Shown here: piece by piece, positions 35,017 through 43,874 of the stretch
How positions within the stretch are numbered: position 1 is the stretch's first letter
Layout of the letters: each line of letters starts with the position of its first letter
Assembly: GCA_014841835.1 (NCBI GenBank)
Contig: JACYUQ010000006.1
Coordinates: 1 to 64,000 of the forward strand
Origin: Oxalobacteraceae sp. CFBP 13730
GTDB lineage: Bacteria > Pseudomonadota > Gammaproteobacteria > Burkholderiales > Burkholderiaceae_D
Length of the DNA stretch: 64,000 nt
Direction of reading: 5' to 3'
Translations under genes and position numbers: made by a program
The notes under the pieces: generated by a model
What the model was told of the DNA's origin: nothing
Seen by the model: the letters and a program-made list of their open reading frames with translations, nothing else
Database searches by the model: none

Positions 35017-36138
35017 ATGTCGCATACTATTCGAAACGTCCTGACTTTCTATCTCGCATTGCACGCCGGTGCCGCTTTTGCATCTCCTACTGCGGCCGCC
35101 GAGTGCCAGACCGACTTGTCGCGTATCGCCCAGTTCATTGAGGCTAACGATGCCGGCGCTGTCACACACTTGGCTAGCCATGGCGCGACAATCGCAGCAG
35201 CCCTGGCGTCGGCGCGCACTGCAGCTGGGCAGGTGCCTGATGTAGTCGCTTGCGACGTGATTTTGCAAAGCTATTTGAAAGCTTGGAGGCCTACTCACCT
35301 CCAACTGATCCCTGTAACCGGTACCAACACCGGCAAATCCGCAGCAGTTGCCACTTCGCGTACTCCACAGTTCGGTGTCCTCAGCAAGGACACGGCGCTA
35401 CTCGTGCTGCCGAGCTTCAACCAAGGTTACGGCGTCGCCCTTGCCAGTTTGTTGGCTGAACGACGCAGCGAGCTTGAATCGCGCAAGAACTGGATCGTCG
35501 ATGTGCGCGCCAACGATGGTGGCGAGGATGCCGGGTTCGCGCCACTGCGCCCTTGGCTGCTAGATGCCCATCTGCCGCGCCACGGCGTCGAGTACCGCGT
35601 GACGCCGGCGAACATTCAGTCGCAGTACGATATCTGCAGCTATACCCGCGACCCGGCTGGCTGCCTCAAGCAGATGACCCCACTGGTCGAGCAGATGCGC
35701 ACGGCACCAAGCGGGAGCTTCATGCCCTTCGCCGGCGAGCGTTTCGGCTCCATCCCAGTTGACTTGGAAACGCGACGTCCCGAACGCGTCGCCATCCTGA
35801 TCGACCGGCCCTGCGGCAGTAGCTGTGAGCAGTTCGTGCTCGAGGCGCGCACTAGCTACCGCGTAAAGATAGTCGGTCGCCCGACTATGGGCGCACTCGA
35901 CTATTCGAACCTACGGCCGCACCGGCTGGGCTCTGGCCGCGTCCTGTTCTATGCGACTACGCGCTCGACCCGACTTCCGGACTTGCACGTCGATGCTGCC
36001 GGAATCGCGCCGGATATCTTACTTCCGGCGCCGTCTAATGCAGCTGCGCACGAGGCGGAGATAGAGCAAGTGCAGCGCTGGCTTGAAGGTGGTCCAATCC
36101 AGTCAGCGCTTCCTGCATCAGGTATCCTGCGCCGGTAA
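35017..36138 (+). CDS. S41 family peptidase (C-terminal processing protease type)
   Basis: A 373-aa exported protein from the ATG at 35017, with signal peptide 1-22 (cut after AFA). The S41 core shows IVDVRANDGGED (substrate-binding strand) and CGSSCEQFVLEA (about 267-278) with the nucleophile Ser of the GSS/GNTAS-type loop. A later PTMGALDYSNLRPHRL matches the region after the active site. The usual catalytic Lys is not obvious, so activity is uncertain. No PDZ domain is seen. Repeats lie on both sides. Confidence 0.75.
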   Translation: MSHTIRNVLTFYLALHAGAAFASPTAAAECQTDLSRIAQFIEANDAGAVTHLASHGATIAAALASARTAAGQVPDVVACDVILQSYLKAWRPTHLQLIPVTGTNTGKSAAVATSRTPQFGVLSKDTALLVLPSFNQGYGVALASLLAERRSELESRKNWIVDVRANDGGEDAGFAPLRPWLLDAHLPRHGVEYRVTPANIQSQYDICSYTRDPAGCLKQMTPLVEQMRTAPSGSFMPFAGERFGSIPVDLETRRPERVAILIDRPCGSSCEQFVLEARTSYRVKIVGRPTMGALDYSNLRPHRLGSGRVLFYATTRSTRLPDLHVDAAGIAPDILLPAPSNAAAHEAEIEQVQRWLEGGPIQSALPASGILRR

Positions 36139-36337
36139 AAGGAGCCTAGACAGTCGCTGTTCCCGCGCCACAGGGTCATGGGCGGGACGGGGGCTGGACT
36201 ACACACCTGGGTGATGGCTAGCGGCCACTCGCCACCTGCTGAAGCTGCGAACTTACATTCTCTATGTATGGCTTCCAAGAATGATGTCTCCTTTTGCTTG
36301 GAGTTACGATTCAGGAGTAATCAGGGTAATGGTCAAG

Positions 36338-36440
36338 GTCTGCTTTGGGTCGGGAGCTGCCTGTCGTGATACTTCGCGAGTTTTCTGGCTTGAGAACCTG
36401 ATAGGCTTGGCCTAACCACGGAGATCGGCCAAGAATCGAC
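36338..36440 (+). repeat. dispersed hairpin repeat, long form
   Basis: Copy with GTCTGCTTTGGGTCGGGAGC start, AACCTGATAGGCTTGGCC inner segment and ATCGGCCAAGAATCGAC end; precedes a 54-aa membrane protein gene by 50 bp. Confidence 0.8.
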
Positions 36441-36489
36441 GATCTGGACGTGGTTCATTGCTGCTTTTTGACTTTAGAGAGAAACTAAA

Positions 36490-36654
36490 ATGCTTCTACC
36501 GATCATGTTTGGCATCAGCATCGCAATCGGAACTGGGGCTGCGCTCAGCACAGCCTTACAAAGTGCGCCTCTAGGGTTTAGCCTGGGAGTAGGCATCGGT
36601 ATTGCAATGACGACTGTTTTCACCGTAGTACTGCGAAAACGTAAAACTGGATAA
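36490..36654 (+). CDS. 54-aa small membrane protein
   Basis: A short frame (MLLPIMFGISIAIGTGAALS at the start, ending VVLRKRKTG) predicts two Gly-rich hydrophobic helices with a basic cytoplasmic tail. A purine-rich AGAGAG lies upstream. It occupies its own repeat-bounded unit like its neighbours. Function unknown. Confidence 0.6.
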   Translation: MLLPIMFGISIAIGTGAALSTALQSAPLGFSLGVGIGIAMTTVFTVVLRKRKTG

Positions 36655-36682
36655 CCTGATCTGCCTATCACAAGCTTTCATC

Positions 36683-36696
36683 GTCTGCTTTGGGTC
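36683..36696 (+). repeat. dispersed repeat, left part cut by IS30 element
   Basis: GTCTGCTTTGGGTC is the left terminus; the remainder resumes at 37924 on the far side of the insertion. The last four bases (GGTC) are the target duplication. Confidence 0.85.
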
Positions 36697-37923
36697 TTGG
36701 ATTCAACCGATCGACGCAACACACTAAACTCTGGATAAGCAGAAGGAGTGTTACGGATGAAGCAGAGAGCAAGGATTTACTATACCGAAGCCCAGAAGGC
36801 GTTGATGTGGGAGCACTGGAAAAAGGGCGAATCACTCCAGCAAATTGCCCAGTTGTTCGACCGAAATCACTCATCTGTACAGCGAATCCTTGCCGAGTCT
36901 GGTGGCATTCGACCGGCAGAAAGACAGCGATCAAGACTGGCATTAACCTTAGCTGAGCGGGAAGAGATATCACGCTCGCTCGCTATTGGTCAATCGATCC
37001 GTCGGATTGCTGAAGCACTTGGACGAGCACCGTCCACTATTAGCCGTGAGATCAGTCGCAATGGTGGCCAGACGAGCTATCGAGCTAGCTGTGCCGACGC
37101 GGCTGCTTGGAAGCGAGCCCATCGTCCTAAGTGTTGCAAACTGGTGAATAACCCCGAGTTGGCGTGTATCGTAGCGAGCAAACTCCAATCACAGTGGTCG
37201 CCTGAGCAAATTGCTGGGTGGCTCAAGCATACGTTCCCGGGCAGCGAGGATTACCAGGTGTCGCATGAAACGATTTATCGCAGCCTCTTCATTCAGGCCC
37301 GTGGTGCGCTGAAAAAGGAGCTACTAGAGCATCTTCGGCGAACCCGGGCCATGCGCCGATCGCGTCATCATACGCAAAAGAAAGAAAATCACGGCAGGAT
37401 CAAAGATACGGTGTCGATCAGCGAACGACCTGCCATAGTTGAGGATCGTGCTGTACCAGGACATTGGGAAGGAGATCTAGTGTTCGGCGACCGAAATAGC
37501 CAGATCGCTACCCTTGTCGAACGCCACACTCGTTACGTGATGCTGGTGAAAGTCGCAAGCAAAGATACAGAAACAGTCATCAGCGCATTGATTGATAACG
37601 CCCGTCAGTTACCCCGAGAGCTTTATCAATCACTGACTTGGGACCGGGGCAAGGAAATGGCTGACCACAAGCGTTTTACTATGGCCACTGACATCGATGT
37701 CTACTTCTGTGACCCACACAGCCCTTGGCAACGCGGCAGTAATGAAAATACCAATGGTCTATTACGCCAGTATTTTCCTAAAGGCATCGACATCTCCGCG
37801 TACTCGCAGGCTCAACTTAACGAAGTAGCTCGCAAATTGAACGAACGGCCAAGGAAGACTTTAGAATACCAAACGCCCGCTGAACGATTCAGCAAACTTG
37901 TTGCATCGACCGGTTGAATCCAA
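36697..37923 (+). mobile_element. IS30-family insertion sequence
   Basis: A 1227-bp element with 25-bp terminal inverted repeats (36697-36721 and 37899-37923; TTGGATTCAACCG at the left tip, two mismatches between ends). It is flanked by a GGTC direct duplication (36693-36696 and 37924-37927). Removing one GGTC and the element restores an exact dispersed-repeat sequence, so the boundaries are secure. Confidence 0.92.
36757..37917 (+). CDS. IS30-family transposase
   Basis: A 386-aa protein starting at the ATG 8 nt after AGAAGGAG (a GTG 9 nt upstream is in frame). Two N-terminal HTH segments (EHWKKGESLQQIAQLFDRNH and SIRRIAEALGRAPSTISREI) bind the ends. The DDE core shows Asp in HWEGDLVFGDRN, Asp in LTWDRGKEMADH and Glu in GSNENTNGLLRQYFPKG. 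All catalytic residues are present and the length is normal, so it looks active. Confidence 0.93.
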   Translation: MKQRARIYYTEAQKALMWEHWKKGESLQQIAQLFDRNHSSVQRILAESGGIRPAERQRSRLALTLAEREEISRSLAIGQSIRRIAEALGRAPSTISREISRNGGQTSYRASCADAAAWKRAHRPKCCKLVNNPELACIVASKLQSQWSPEQIAGWLKHTFPGSEDYQVSHETIYRSLFIQARGALKKELLEHLRRTRAMRRSRHHTQKKENHGRIKDTVSISERPAIVEDRAVPGHWEGDLVFGDRNSQIATLVERHTRYVMLVKVASKDTETVISALIDNARQLPRELYQSLTWDRGKEMADHKRFTMATDIDVYFCDPHSPWQRGSNENTNGLLRQYFPKGIDISAYSQAQLNEVARKLNERPRKTLEYQTPAERFSKLVASTG

Positions 37924-38015
37924 GGTCGAAAGCTGCCTGTCGAGACAGACAAGGGATTTTCCGACCAAGAGCCTACTATTTTAAAGCGAACGCCCTAGTT
38001 CGGCCAAAACGGCCC
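37924..38015 (+). repeat. dispersed repeat, right part after IS30 element
   Basis: Continues the copy begun at 36683: GGTCGAAAGCTGCCTGTCGA, then the inner region, and TAGTTCGGCCAAAACGGCCC at the end. Confidence 0.85.
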
Positions 38016-38329
38016 TTGAGCAAGGCTTGTAACTGGAAATCGAGCTGCTAGGCACTCGTAATTTTGGAAAATTGCACGTGCCATCGCAATACGACGAACC
38101 CGACTTCGCAAACCGATTTCATTGAACACTTCTCGATGGCCTGTGAAGAACGAGCGTTACCATGCATGACAAATCGAGCCAGATGTCGTGCGATATCTTG
38201 GCACTGACGTCGCAGAAACGGTCGTCCGAGTGATGCATTTGCAATAGCACTCCCAGGCACGGTGGAGCGAGACTAATTCCTTGCACGTTATTTGGCCCAG
38301 ACTTTGAATAATCGGAACAAGTAGACCTG
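38016..38329. other. stretch without a convincing gene
   Basis: A 70-codon minus-strand frame (38048-38260) is the only candidate. It has no ribosome binding site and no recognisable family, so nothing is called. Confidence 0.4.
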
Positions 38330-38881
38330 CTACTTGGTGATCCCTGACCCGCTCTCTACTGCTTCGAGACCTTCGCCGCTTGCCACGATTTCCTCATTCT
38401 CGAAATGCGGCCCCGAACCCTGCTGCGCCAAGTTATCGCCAGAGTTCCGTAGCGGGCACATCTTTAACGAAAGACACCCACAACCGATGCAACCCTCCAG
38501 TTGGTCGCGCAGTTGCAGCAGCGCGGTGATCCGCTCGTCTAACTCCATTTTCCAGTGTCTCGACAAACGCCGCCAGTCGCCCAGCCCAGGCGTGCGTTTC
38601 GATGGTAATGCGCTTAGTGCGTCGCCAATTGAGCTTAAGGGAATACCGATACGCTGCGCAACCTTAATAACGGCAAGTCGGCGCAAAACTGAGCGGGGAT
38701 AGCGACGCTGGTTTCCGGTTGTGCGTAGCGGATGGATCAATCCTTTCGTTTCGTAAAAATGCAGCGCTGACACCGCTAGCCCACTTCGTTTGGCGGTCTC
38801 GCCGACAGTGAGCTCGGCTGATGGAACGCTGAGCGTATCCTTTGGCGTAGTCGACTCGGATGCTGCTTTTTTGTTTCGCAA
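38330..38881 (-). CDS. soxR: redox-sensitive regulator SoxR
   Basis: A 183-aa MerR-family activator starting at TTG, with GGAG 6 nt upstream. The HTH (LTVGETAKRSGLAVSALHFY, residues 24-43) and dimerisation helix precede the [2Fe-2S] cluster ligands C131-x2-C134-x-C136-x5-C142 (CIGCGCLSLKMC). Oxidation of the cluster by redox-cycling compounds turns the bound promoter on. The divergent RidA-MFS pair has a SoxR-type promoter, so it is the target. The C-terminal tail of about 37 residues is a little longer than usual. Confidence 0.95.
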   Translation of the reverse strand: MRNKKAASESTTPKDTLSVPSAELTVGETAKRSGLAVSALHFYETKGLIHPLRTTGNQRRYPRSVLRRLAVIKVAQRIGIPLSSIGDALSALPSKRTPGLGDWRRLSRHWKMELDERITALLQLRDQLEGCIGCGCLSLKMCPLRNSGDNLAQQGSGPHFENEEIVASGEGLEAVESGSGITK

Positions 38882-38899
38882 AATTGCTCCAGAAATCTG

Positions 38900-38930
38900 T
38901 TGACCTCAAGTTAGGTTGAGATTTTACAGT
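38900..38930 (+). promoter_or_regulatory. SoxR-type promoter of the RidA-MFS operon
   Basis: TTGACC (-35, 38900-38905) and TACAGT (-10, 38925-38930) are separated by 19 bp, the overlong spacing typical of MerR-family targets. A dyad CCTCAAGTTAGGTTGAGA (38904-38921) fills the spacer and matches the SoxR box CCTCAAGTTAACTTGAGG well. It drives the plus-strand genes. Confidence 0.85.
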
Positions 38931-38967
38931 ATCTCAACCGCTGCCGTAGCAGCCTTCAAAGGACATC

Positions 38968-39411
38968 ATGCTTTCAACTACTTTTCCGCACGCGCCGCAT
39001 TCGTTCATCAACCCGGAACAACTGTACGATCCTCGTCCAAACGGCTATACCCATGTAGTGGTAGCTACCATGCCGGCGCGAGTAGTCTACGTAGCGGGTC
39101 AGGGCGGCGAGGACTCCGCCGGTCAATTGGCTGTCGATTTCGAGTTACAGGTGAAACAAGCGCTGACTAACCTCGGCACTGCACTGGCCGCCGCTGACGC
39201 CGCCTTTCACGACGTCGTAAAAATCACGGTGTTAATCGTAGATTACGACGCTGTACGGCTCGCCGTGTTTACCCGCTTACTAGGCGTTGCTTGGCGCGGC
39301 CATCCATCACCAGCATGCACTCTGATACCGGTTGCTCGCTTGGCCCTAGAGGGGATGCTGTTCGAGATCGAGGCTACGGCCGCGCTTAGGCTGTCGGCGA
39401 TCCCGGCATGA
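38968..39411 (+). CDS. RidA/YjgF family protein
   Basis: A 147-aa member of the RidA (YjgF/YER057c) family, which deaminates reactive enamine/imine intermediates. Visible are ARVVYVAGQGGED, the central KQALTNLGTALAAADAAFHD helix and a PACTLIPVARLALEGMLFEI segment. The last matches the RidA C-terminus, but the usual catalytic Arg (xRxxV) is replaced by Ala/Cys (SPACTLIPV). Activity is therefore uncertain. It is first in the SoxR-controlled operon and overlaps the transporter gene by 4 nt. Confidence 0.85.
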   Translation: MLSTTFPHAPHSFINPEQLYDPRPNGYTHVVVATMPARVVYVAGQGGEDSAGQLAVDFELQVKQALTNLGTALAAADAAFHDVVKITVLIVDYDAVRLAVFTRLLGVAWRGHPSPACTLIPVARLALEGMLFEIEATAALRLSAIPA

Positions 39412-40634
39412 CCTCAACCGCCCCACCACGTGCCAACTCGCAGGCTGCTCCACAAGCAGCGCTCAAAACGTCGACGTTGCTGTTAATGGCAGTTGCCACC
39501 GGCTTGTGCGCCGGCAGTAATTACTTCAATCAACCGCTGCTGCACTCGATTGCACAAGACTTGCACGTGAGCGATGCAAGCGCCGCCCTTACCGTGATGC
39601 TGTCGCAACTGGCGTACGCCGCTGGTTTGCTGTTGTTCGTTCCTCTGGCAGACAAACTGGAGCGTCGCTCTCTCGCGGTCGGACTGATGTTGTTGGCAGC
39701 ATCGGGACTGCTGATCAGCGGCTTCGCCATCAATTTCGCCATGCTGCTGGCCGGAACCTTTATTACTGGACTCTTTTCCGTCGCAGCACAGACGCTTGTG
39801 CCAATGGCAGCCGCTCTTGCCGAACCGCGACAAAGCGGCCGCGCCGTCGGCATTGTCATGAGCGGTCTGCTGAGCGGCATCCTGGTTGCTCGCAGCGCCG
39901 CCGGTCTCTTGTCCGACATTGGCGGCTGGAATACGGTCTACCGTGTAGCAGCGCTACTCATGGTTGCACTGGCCATCGTACTTTGGCGCACTCTACCTCA
40001 TTCGCGCAATTTGACCCCGTTGCCTTACCGGGACATTCTGTGCTCGCTGCTCACGCTGACTGCGCGCTATCCGCGCTTGCGCAGTCGCGCGCTACTCGGT
40101 GCGCTGTCATTCGCGTCCGTCAGCATCCTGTTGTCGAGCACGACGCTGTTGCTGTCGGGACCCAGCTTCAACATGAGCGACAGTGGCATCGGTCTGATCG
40201 GCATGCTCGGTTTGGCAGGCGTCTTAGTGGCAGGTATCACCGGGCGCCTCTCCGATCGTGGATGGGGGCAGGCAACGTCAGCGTTCGGCGTCCTGATACT
40301 GCTGCTTGGCTGGGCATGCCTGGCAATGGGCGATTCTGCTATCGCTTGGCTGCTTGTCGGCACACTGGCTATCGATATCGCCTTGGCGGGCTTGCATATT
40401 AGTAACCAAAGTGTGATTTATCAGTTGGAGCCGGCGGCTCGAGCCCGCCTGAACGCAGTGTATATGACGTGCTACTTCGCCGGCGGCGCGGCCGGCTCAG
40501 CGCTGGCCACGGCTGCGTGGCGGTTAGAAGGATGGCGCGGCGTTTGTGCGACCGGTGCGGGTCTGTCTGTTCTGAGTGGATGCGCACTCATACATGATCA
40601 CTTGCTGGCTCGGCGTCAGAATCGCAATCGATAA
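39408..40634 (+). CDS. MFS transporter, probable efflux pump
   Basis: A 408-aa, 12-helix major facilitator. The motif A loop is VPLADKLERRSLAV (about 83-96) and NYFNQPLLHSIAQDL near the N-terminus is typical of the YnfM/NepI-like group. ATGA overlap with the RidA gene means coupled translation. Because the operon starts at a SoxR promoter, export of redox-cycling compounds is the likely role. Confidence 0.88.
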   Translation: MTSTAPPRANSQAAPQAALKTSTLLLMAVATGLCAGSNYFNQPLLHSIAQDLHVSDASAALTVMLSQLAYAAGLLLFVPLADKLERRSLAVGLMLLAASGLLISGFAINFAMLLAGTFITGLFSVAAQTLVPMAAALAEPRQSGRAVGIVMSGLLSGILVARSAAGLLSDIGGWNTVYRVAALLMVALAIVLWRTLPHSRNLTPLPYRDILCSLLTLTARYPRLRSRALLGALSFASVSILLSSTTLLLSGPSFNMSDSGIGLIGMLGLAGVLVAGITGRLSDRGWGQATSAFGVLILLLGWACLAMGDSAIAWLLVGTLAIDIALAGLHISNQSVIYQLEPAARARLNAVYMTCYFAGGAAGSALATAAWRLEGWRGVCATGAGLSVLSGCALIHDHLLARRQNRNR

Positions 40635-40678
40635 CCGGTCAATCGCACGTGACACTTGAAGCATGACTCTGGTATCAA

Positions 40679-40779
40679 TGGCTGCAATGGGTCGACAGCT
40701 GCCGGCCGCTAATATATGGAGATTTTCGTATCAGCAACATGTTAAGTTGCTCGAACGGCCGAATTCGCCCAGAATGGCT
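40679..40779 (+). repeat. dispersed hairpin repeat, long form
   Basis: Copy with TGGCTGCAATGGGTCGACAG start and GAACGGCCGAATTCGCCCAG end; lies about 100 bp ahead of the GHKL-nuclease gene. Confidence 0.75.
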
Positions 40780-40879
40780 AGTTGTTAAATTTTCGTGGTC
40801 AACCACTAAATTTTTCACTGGAAGGCGCTGCCTTTCCCTCAAGAAGATACAAAAATTTTCCGAATATGACGGGGACACC

Positions 40880-42859
40880 ATGGACGAAAATACCATTTTT
40901 AAGGGCAGTGCCGCTATCGGCAATTCTGGCATTAAAAAACACTTTAATAATGCGGAGCCATGGCAGCCTCTGTTCGAACTAGTTTGGAACGGCTTCGACG
41001 CTGCTGCGAGCTACGTATCAATCAGTTTGGTGGAGAACGATATGCACGGCATGGAGCGGGTAGCCGTGCTAGACAATGGTGACGGCATTAATTTCAACAC
41101 GCTTAACGATACGTTCGGCAGCTTTAACGACTCTGCGAAGAAAGCCAACCTCGCGATGAAGGGCGAACATGGGCGCGGGCGACTAGCCTTCCATCTGCTT
41201 TGCCGTAATGCATCGTGGTTCACTAGGTGCAATAACATCGATGCGGTAATTGATGTTGCTGAGCCGACCATCAAAGATTTTGAAGCGCGGCTTCTTGAGA
41301 GCTCTAAGCAGAAGCAGGAATTACTGACCCAAGGGAAGGGCACGCTAGTTGAGCTCACTCACTTCACGACCGCACTGCCGGAGTTGCATAGGCTCTATGA
41401 AAAATTCTCTGCCGAATTTGGTTGGTACCTTGCTGTGCATCCGCACAGGCAAGTAGCGCTGAACCGAGTTAGCGTTTCAGTTCCAAAGCATGAAGCAGTT
41501 AAGAAGGAAATTACGGTCGACAGTGCTGTCTTCCAAGTTCAGGTGATTCGCTGGGAAGAACGGCCTACCTCAGAAAAATCATACCTCTATCTGCTCAATT
41601 CCAATGGTGCGCCGGTCTACAAAGTGTTGAGCTCGCTCAACCAAAAGCCTAATTTTTTTACTAGCATATGCGTGGCATCGGCATGGGCCGATACCTTTTC
41701 TAAAGAGCAGGATTTGCTGAGTCCGCAAGCCCATACACCAGCGTCGCCAATTTGGAGGAAGTTTAAGTCTCAGTTAGATCGTTTGAGTCAGTCCATTTAT
41801 GATGATTTCCTGCGAATGCGAGCTGAGGAGGTAGTCCAGGGCTACGAAGATGAGGGCTACTTCCCTAGCTACGCGGGAATGGATAATACGGATAAAGAAT
41901 GGCGGCACCAGCATACCCGCGAGTTAGTGAGGAGTATCTATATCGCTGAGCCACGTGTCTTCCACAACGCCACCAAAAAGCAGGTAAAGCTCATCATCCG
42001 ACTTCTAGACAGACTCGCCGTCTCAAACGAAAACGACGCTCTGTTCGAGGTACTCGAAGGCGCGCTTGACCTCGATGCGAAGTCGATGCAAGACCTAGCG
42101 AAACAACTGCATCGCACGACGCTCGAGAATATCGTCGCGAGCATTGAGGTGCTACAGCGACGAGCTACTGCAGTTCAGCAACTGAGGTACGTAATGAACG
42201 AGCATTACCGAGAGGTACTTGAGACGCCCGATCTTCAAAAGATCATCGAAAATAACACTTGGCTGTTCGGACCGCGCTACGAAACAATTGGCGCAGAAGA
42301 GGATACCTTCGCTAAGATTGTTCGCCGTATGCGAGACGAGGCGATGGAAAGGTCGCCGTTAAGCATAGAAGACGTAGATGAGAAGGCAGATTTTCCCGGT
42401 GCGCAGCGGCAAGTCGACCTCTTCATGGCGCGAAAATTTCCCGCCTTTGATTCGTTGGGAAATAGGATTTACAAATGCATCGTGGTTGAGATAAAGCGGC
42501 CGGCGATCTCACTTAACAAAAAGCACCTTCGGCAGCTTGAGGACTATGCGGAAATTATCGCTAGCGAGCCACAGTTCAAGTCGGAGAAGATGCACTTTGA
42601 GCTCATCCTCCTGGGACGCCAGATTTCCTCTGCGGACACTATCATCACTAGTCGATTGAATTCCCATATCTCACGTAATGACCCCGGACTCGTAACAGAC
42701 GACCCTCGTATGAGACTTTACGTCATGAACTGGTACTCGCTCCTTGATGGTTTCGAGCTGACGCACGGCTTCATGCTCGACAACCTTAAGCTAAAGCGGG
42801 ATGACTACACGGCTGCGACCAAAGAGGAGTTGGTTGCAGAGTTGCAGACGAACCATTAA
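40880..42859 (+). CDS. GHKL ATPase fused to PD-(D/E)XK (Shedu-like) nuclease
   Basis: A 659-aa protein starting at the ATG after GGGGACACC. The N-terminus is an Hsp90/MutL-type ATPase: N-box ELVWNGFDAA (33-42), DNGDGI (about 62-67) and GEHGRGRLAF (G2, about 93-102). A helical middle follows. The C-terminus (about 450-659) begins NNTWLFGPRY and has QRQVDLFMARK with Asp near 511 and VVEIKRP near 535. These are the D...ExK residues of a PD-(D/E)XK nuclease of the DUF4263/Shedu kind. Such ATP-switch plus nuclease proteins are found in phage defence; I infer that role here. It is a single gene bounded by repeats. Confidence 0.8.
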   Translation: MDENTIFKGSAAIGNSGIKKHFNNAEPWQPLFELVWNGFDAAASYVSISLVENDMHGMERVAVLDNGDGINFNTLNDTFGSFNDSAKKANLAMKGEHGRGRLAFHLLCRNASWFTRCNNIDAVIDVAEPTIKDFEARLLESSKQKQELLTQGKGTLVELTHFTTALPELHRLYEKFSAEFGWYLAVHPHRQVALNRVSVSVPKHEAVKKEITVDSAVFQVQVIRWEERPTSEKSYLYLLNSNGAPVYKVLSSLNQKPNFFTSICVASAWADTFSKEQDLLSPQAHTPASPIWRKFKSQLDRLSQSIYDDFLRMRAEEVVQGYEDEGYFPSYAGMDNTDKEWRHQHTRELVRSIYIAEPRVFHNATKKQVKLIIRLLDRLAVSNENDALFEVLEGALDLDAKSMQDLAKQLHRTTLENIVASIEVLQRRATAVQQLRYVMNEHYREVLETPDLQKIIENNTWLFGPRYETIGAEEDTFAKIVRRMRDEAMERSPLSIEDVDEKADFPGAQRQVDLFMARKFPAFDSLGNRIYKCIVVEIKRPAISLNKKHLRQLEDYAEIIASEPQFKSEKMHFELILLGRQISSADTIITSRLNSHISRNDPGLVTDDPRMRLYVMNWYSLLDGFELTHGFMLDNLKLKRDDYTAATKEELVAELQTNH

Positions 42860-42908
42860 GAGCGCTAGAAAAATCTTCGGCAATCCGCTACAGCTTATCT
42901 CTAACGTT

Positions 42909-43013
42909 GTGCCCGTTCTGGGTCGGTACCGGCCTGTACCTACAGTCAGTGCTTTTTCAAGCCAGGCAACTTGCTAAGCTACTCTGAACGGCCGGGTTCG
43001 GCCAAAAGCGGAC
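42909..43013 (+). repeat. dispersed hairpin repeat, long form
   Basis: One of the best-preserved copies: TTCTGGGTCGGTACCGGCC start, AGTCAGTGCTTTTTCAAGCC, CTTGCTAAGCT, and GGCCGGGTTCGGCCAAAAGC end. CCGGCC/GGCCGG and the termini pair exactly. Confidence 0.9.
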
Positions 43014-43062
43014 TCTTGACGACATGGCGGCATCTAATATCTGTTCAAAATCGAGGCACTAA

Positions 43063-43260
43063 ATGTTTTTCGTATCTCTCTTCCTTTTCGTATCGGGCGC
43101 TGCCCTGCTGTTGTTCGGCTTCAAAAAAAATAACCGAGCCTTGCTTACCATAGCAGCCTTTCTATGGCTCGTATCAGGTGCGTTGGAAGGAGCTTCCACC
43201 GGGTTTATTAAGGGATTTAACAGCTCAGCGTCGGGAGTTGCATCTACGCCTTCGCGCTAG
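43063..43260 (+). CDS. 65-aa small membrane protein
   Basis: Two predicted helices (FVSLFLFVSGAALLLFGF and LLTIAAFLWLVSGALEGA) separated by a basic turn (KKNNRA), with a Ser-rich tail. It is bounded on both sides by dispersed repeats. No family recognised. Confidence 0.62.
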   Translation: MFFVSLFLFVSGAALLLFGFKKNNRALLTIAAFLWLVSGALEGASTGFIKGFNSSASGVASTPSR

Positions 43261-43287
43261 CCAAGCTAGGCCATTAGACACAGTAAG

Positions 43288-43376
43288 GTCCGCTTAGGGT
43301 CGGTATCGGTCTGTCGTGACAGTCAGTGCTTTTGCAAGCTAGGCAACCTGATAAGCTGACGTGAACGGCAGGGTTG
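43288..43376 (+). repeat. dispersed hairpin repeat, first of a tandem pair
   Basis: GGTCCGCTTAGGGTCGGTAT start to GTGAACGGCAGGGTTGG; its right terminus is cut off by the second copy. Confidence 0.85.
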
Positions 43377-43468
43377 GCTCAATTCCTGCCTGTGGGGACA
43401 GTCGATGATTTTTCCTGCTTGGCAACCTGGTAAGCTGACCCGAACGGCCGAGTTCAGCCAAAAACAGA
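43377..43468 (+). repeat. dispersed hairpin repeat, second of a tandem pair
   Basis: Enters at CAATTCCTGCCTGTGGGGAC, lacking the left terminus, and ends GGCCGAGTTCAGCCAAAAAC. The pair looks like one copy recombined into another. Confidence 0.85.
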
Positions 43469-43874
43469 AATAACCCTTTGGATCGCGCAGGCGCTTCTGC
43501 GCCACAGAAACCGCAGAGGTAAGCAGCGCGACCAGGCTCAGGTCGAACGAGTCGGCTACCGTTCGCCGGAGACGGTGATGCCGGCGCCCAGCGAAAGGCG
43601 CTCGGCGGCGCTAGCCCCCCTTGCGGCATAAAACAGGTTTTGAAGAGGACGGCAAAAAAATAAAGCAGGCTGGTTGGAGTTGGGTGCTAAAATTCACATC
43701 TTCCTGAATATTCAGAAATCTAGCAAGACATCGAACTGGTCAGTAAATTCATTTTTGATACGGTAAGAGCCATTCGATCCAAAAATTTCGCAATTTTATG
43801 AATTTCTCAGAAGCATTTAAAATTGGTGTTCCAGCAAAAATTCCTCCGCTAGTCGTTGGACTACGCGTTGTGCC
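43469..43874. other. gap upstream of the copper/bd cluster
   Basis: No credible gene; minus-strand frames near 43340-43630 are repeat-derived shadows. 43690 onwards is AT-rich and contains a perfect 12-bp palindrome (CTGAATATTCAG, 43704-43715) that could be a regulator site for the downstream cluster. Confidence 0.4.
43704..43715. promoter_or_regulatory. 12-bp palindrome, possible operator
   Basis: CTGAATATTCAG is a perfect palindrome in the AT-rich region 160 bp before the first gene of the respiratory/copper cluster. No matching regulator is identified. Confidence 0.3.

Noticed and set aside
38048..38260. 70-codon minus-strand gene
   Set aside because: No start signal or family resemblance; lies in the gap between a repeat and soxR.
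43339..43629. 96-codon minus-strand gene
   Set aside because: Much of it is antisense to the tandem dispersed repeats and it lacks a ribosome binding site.
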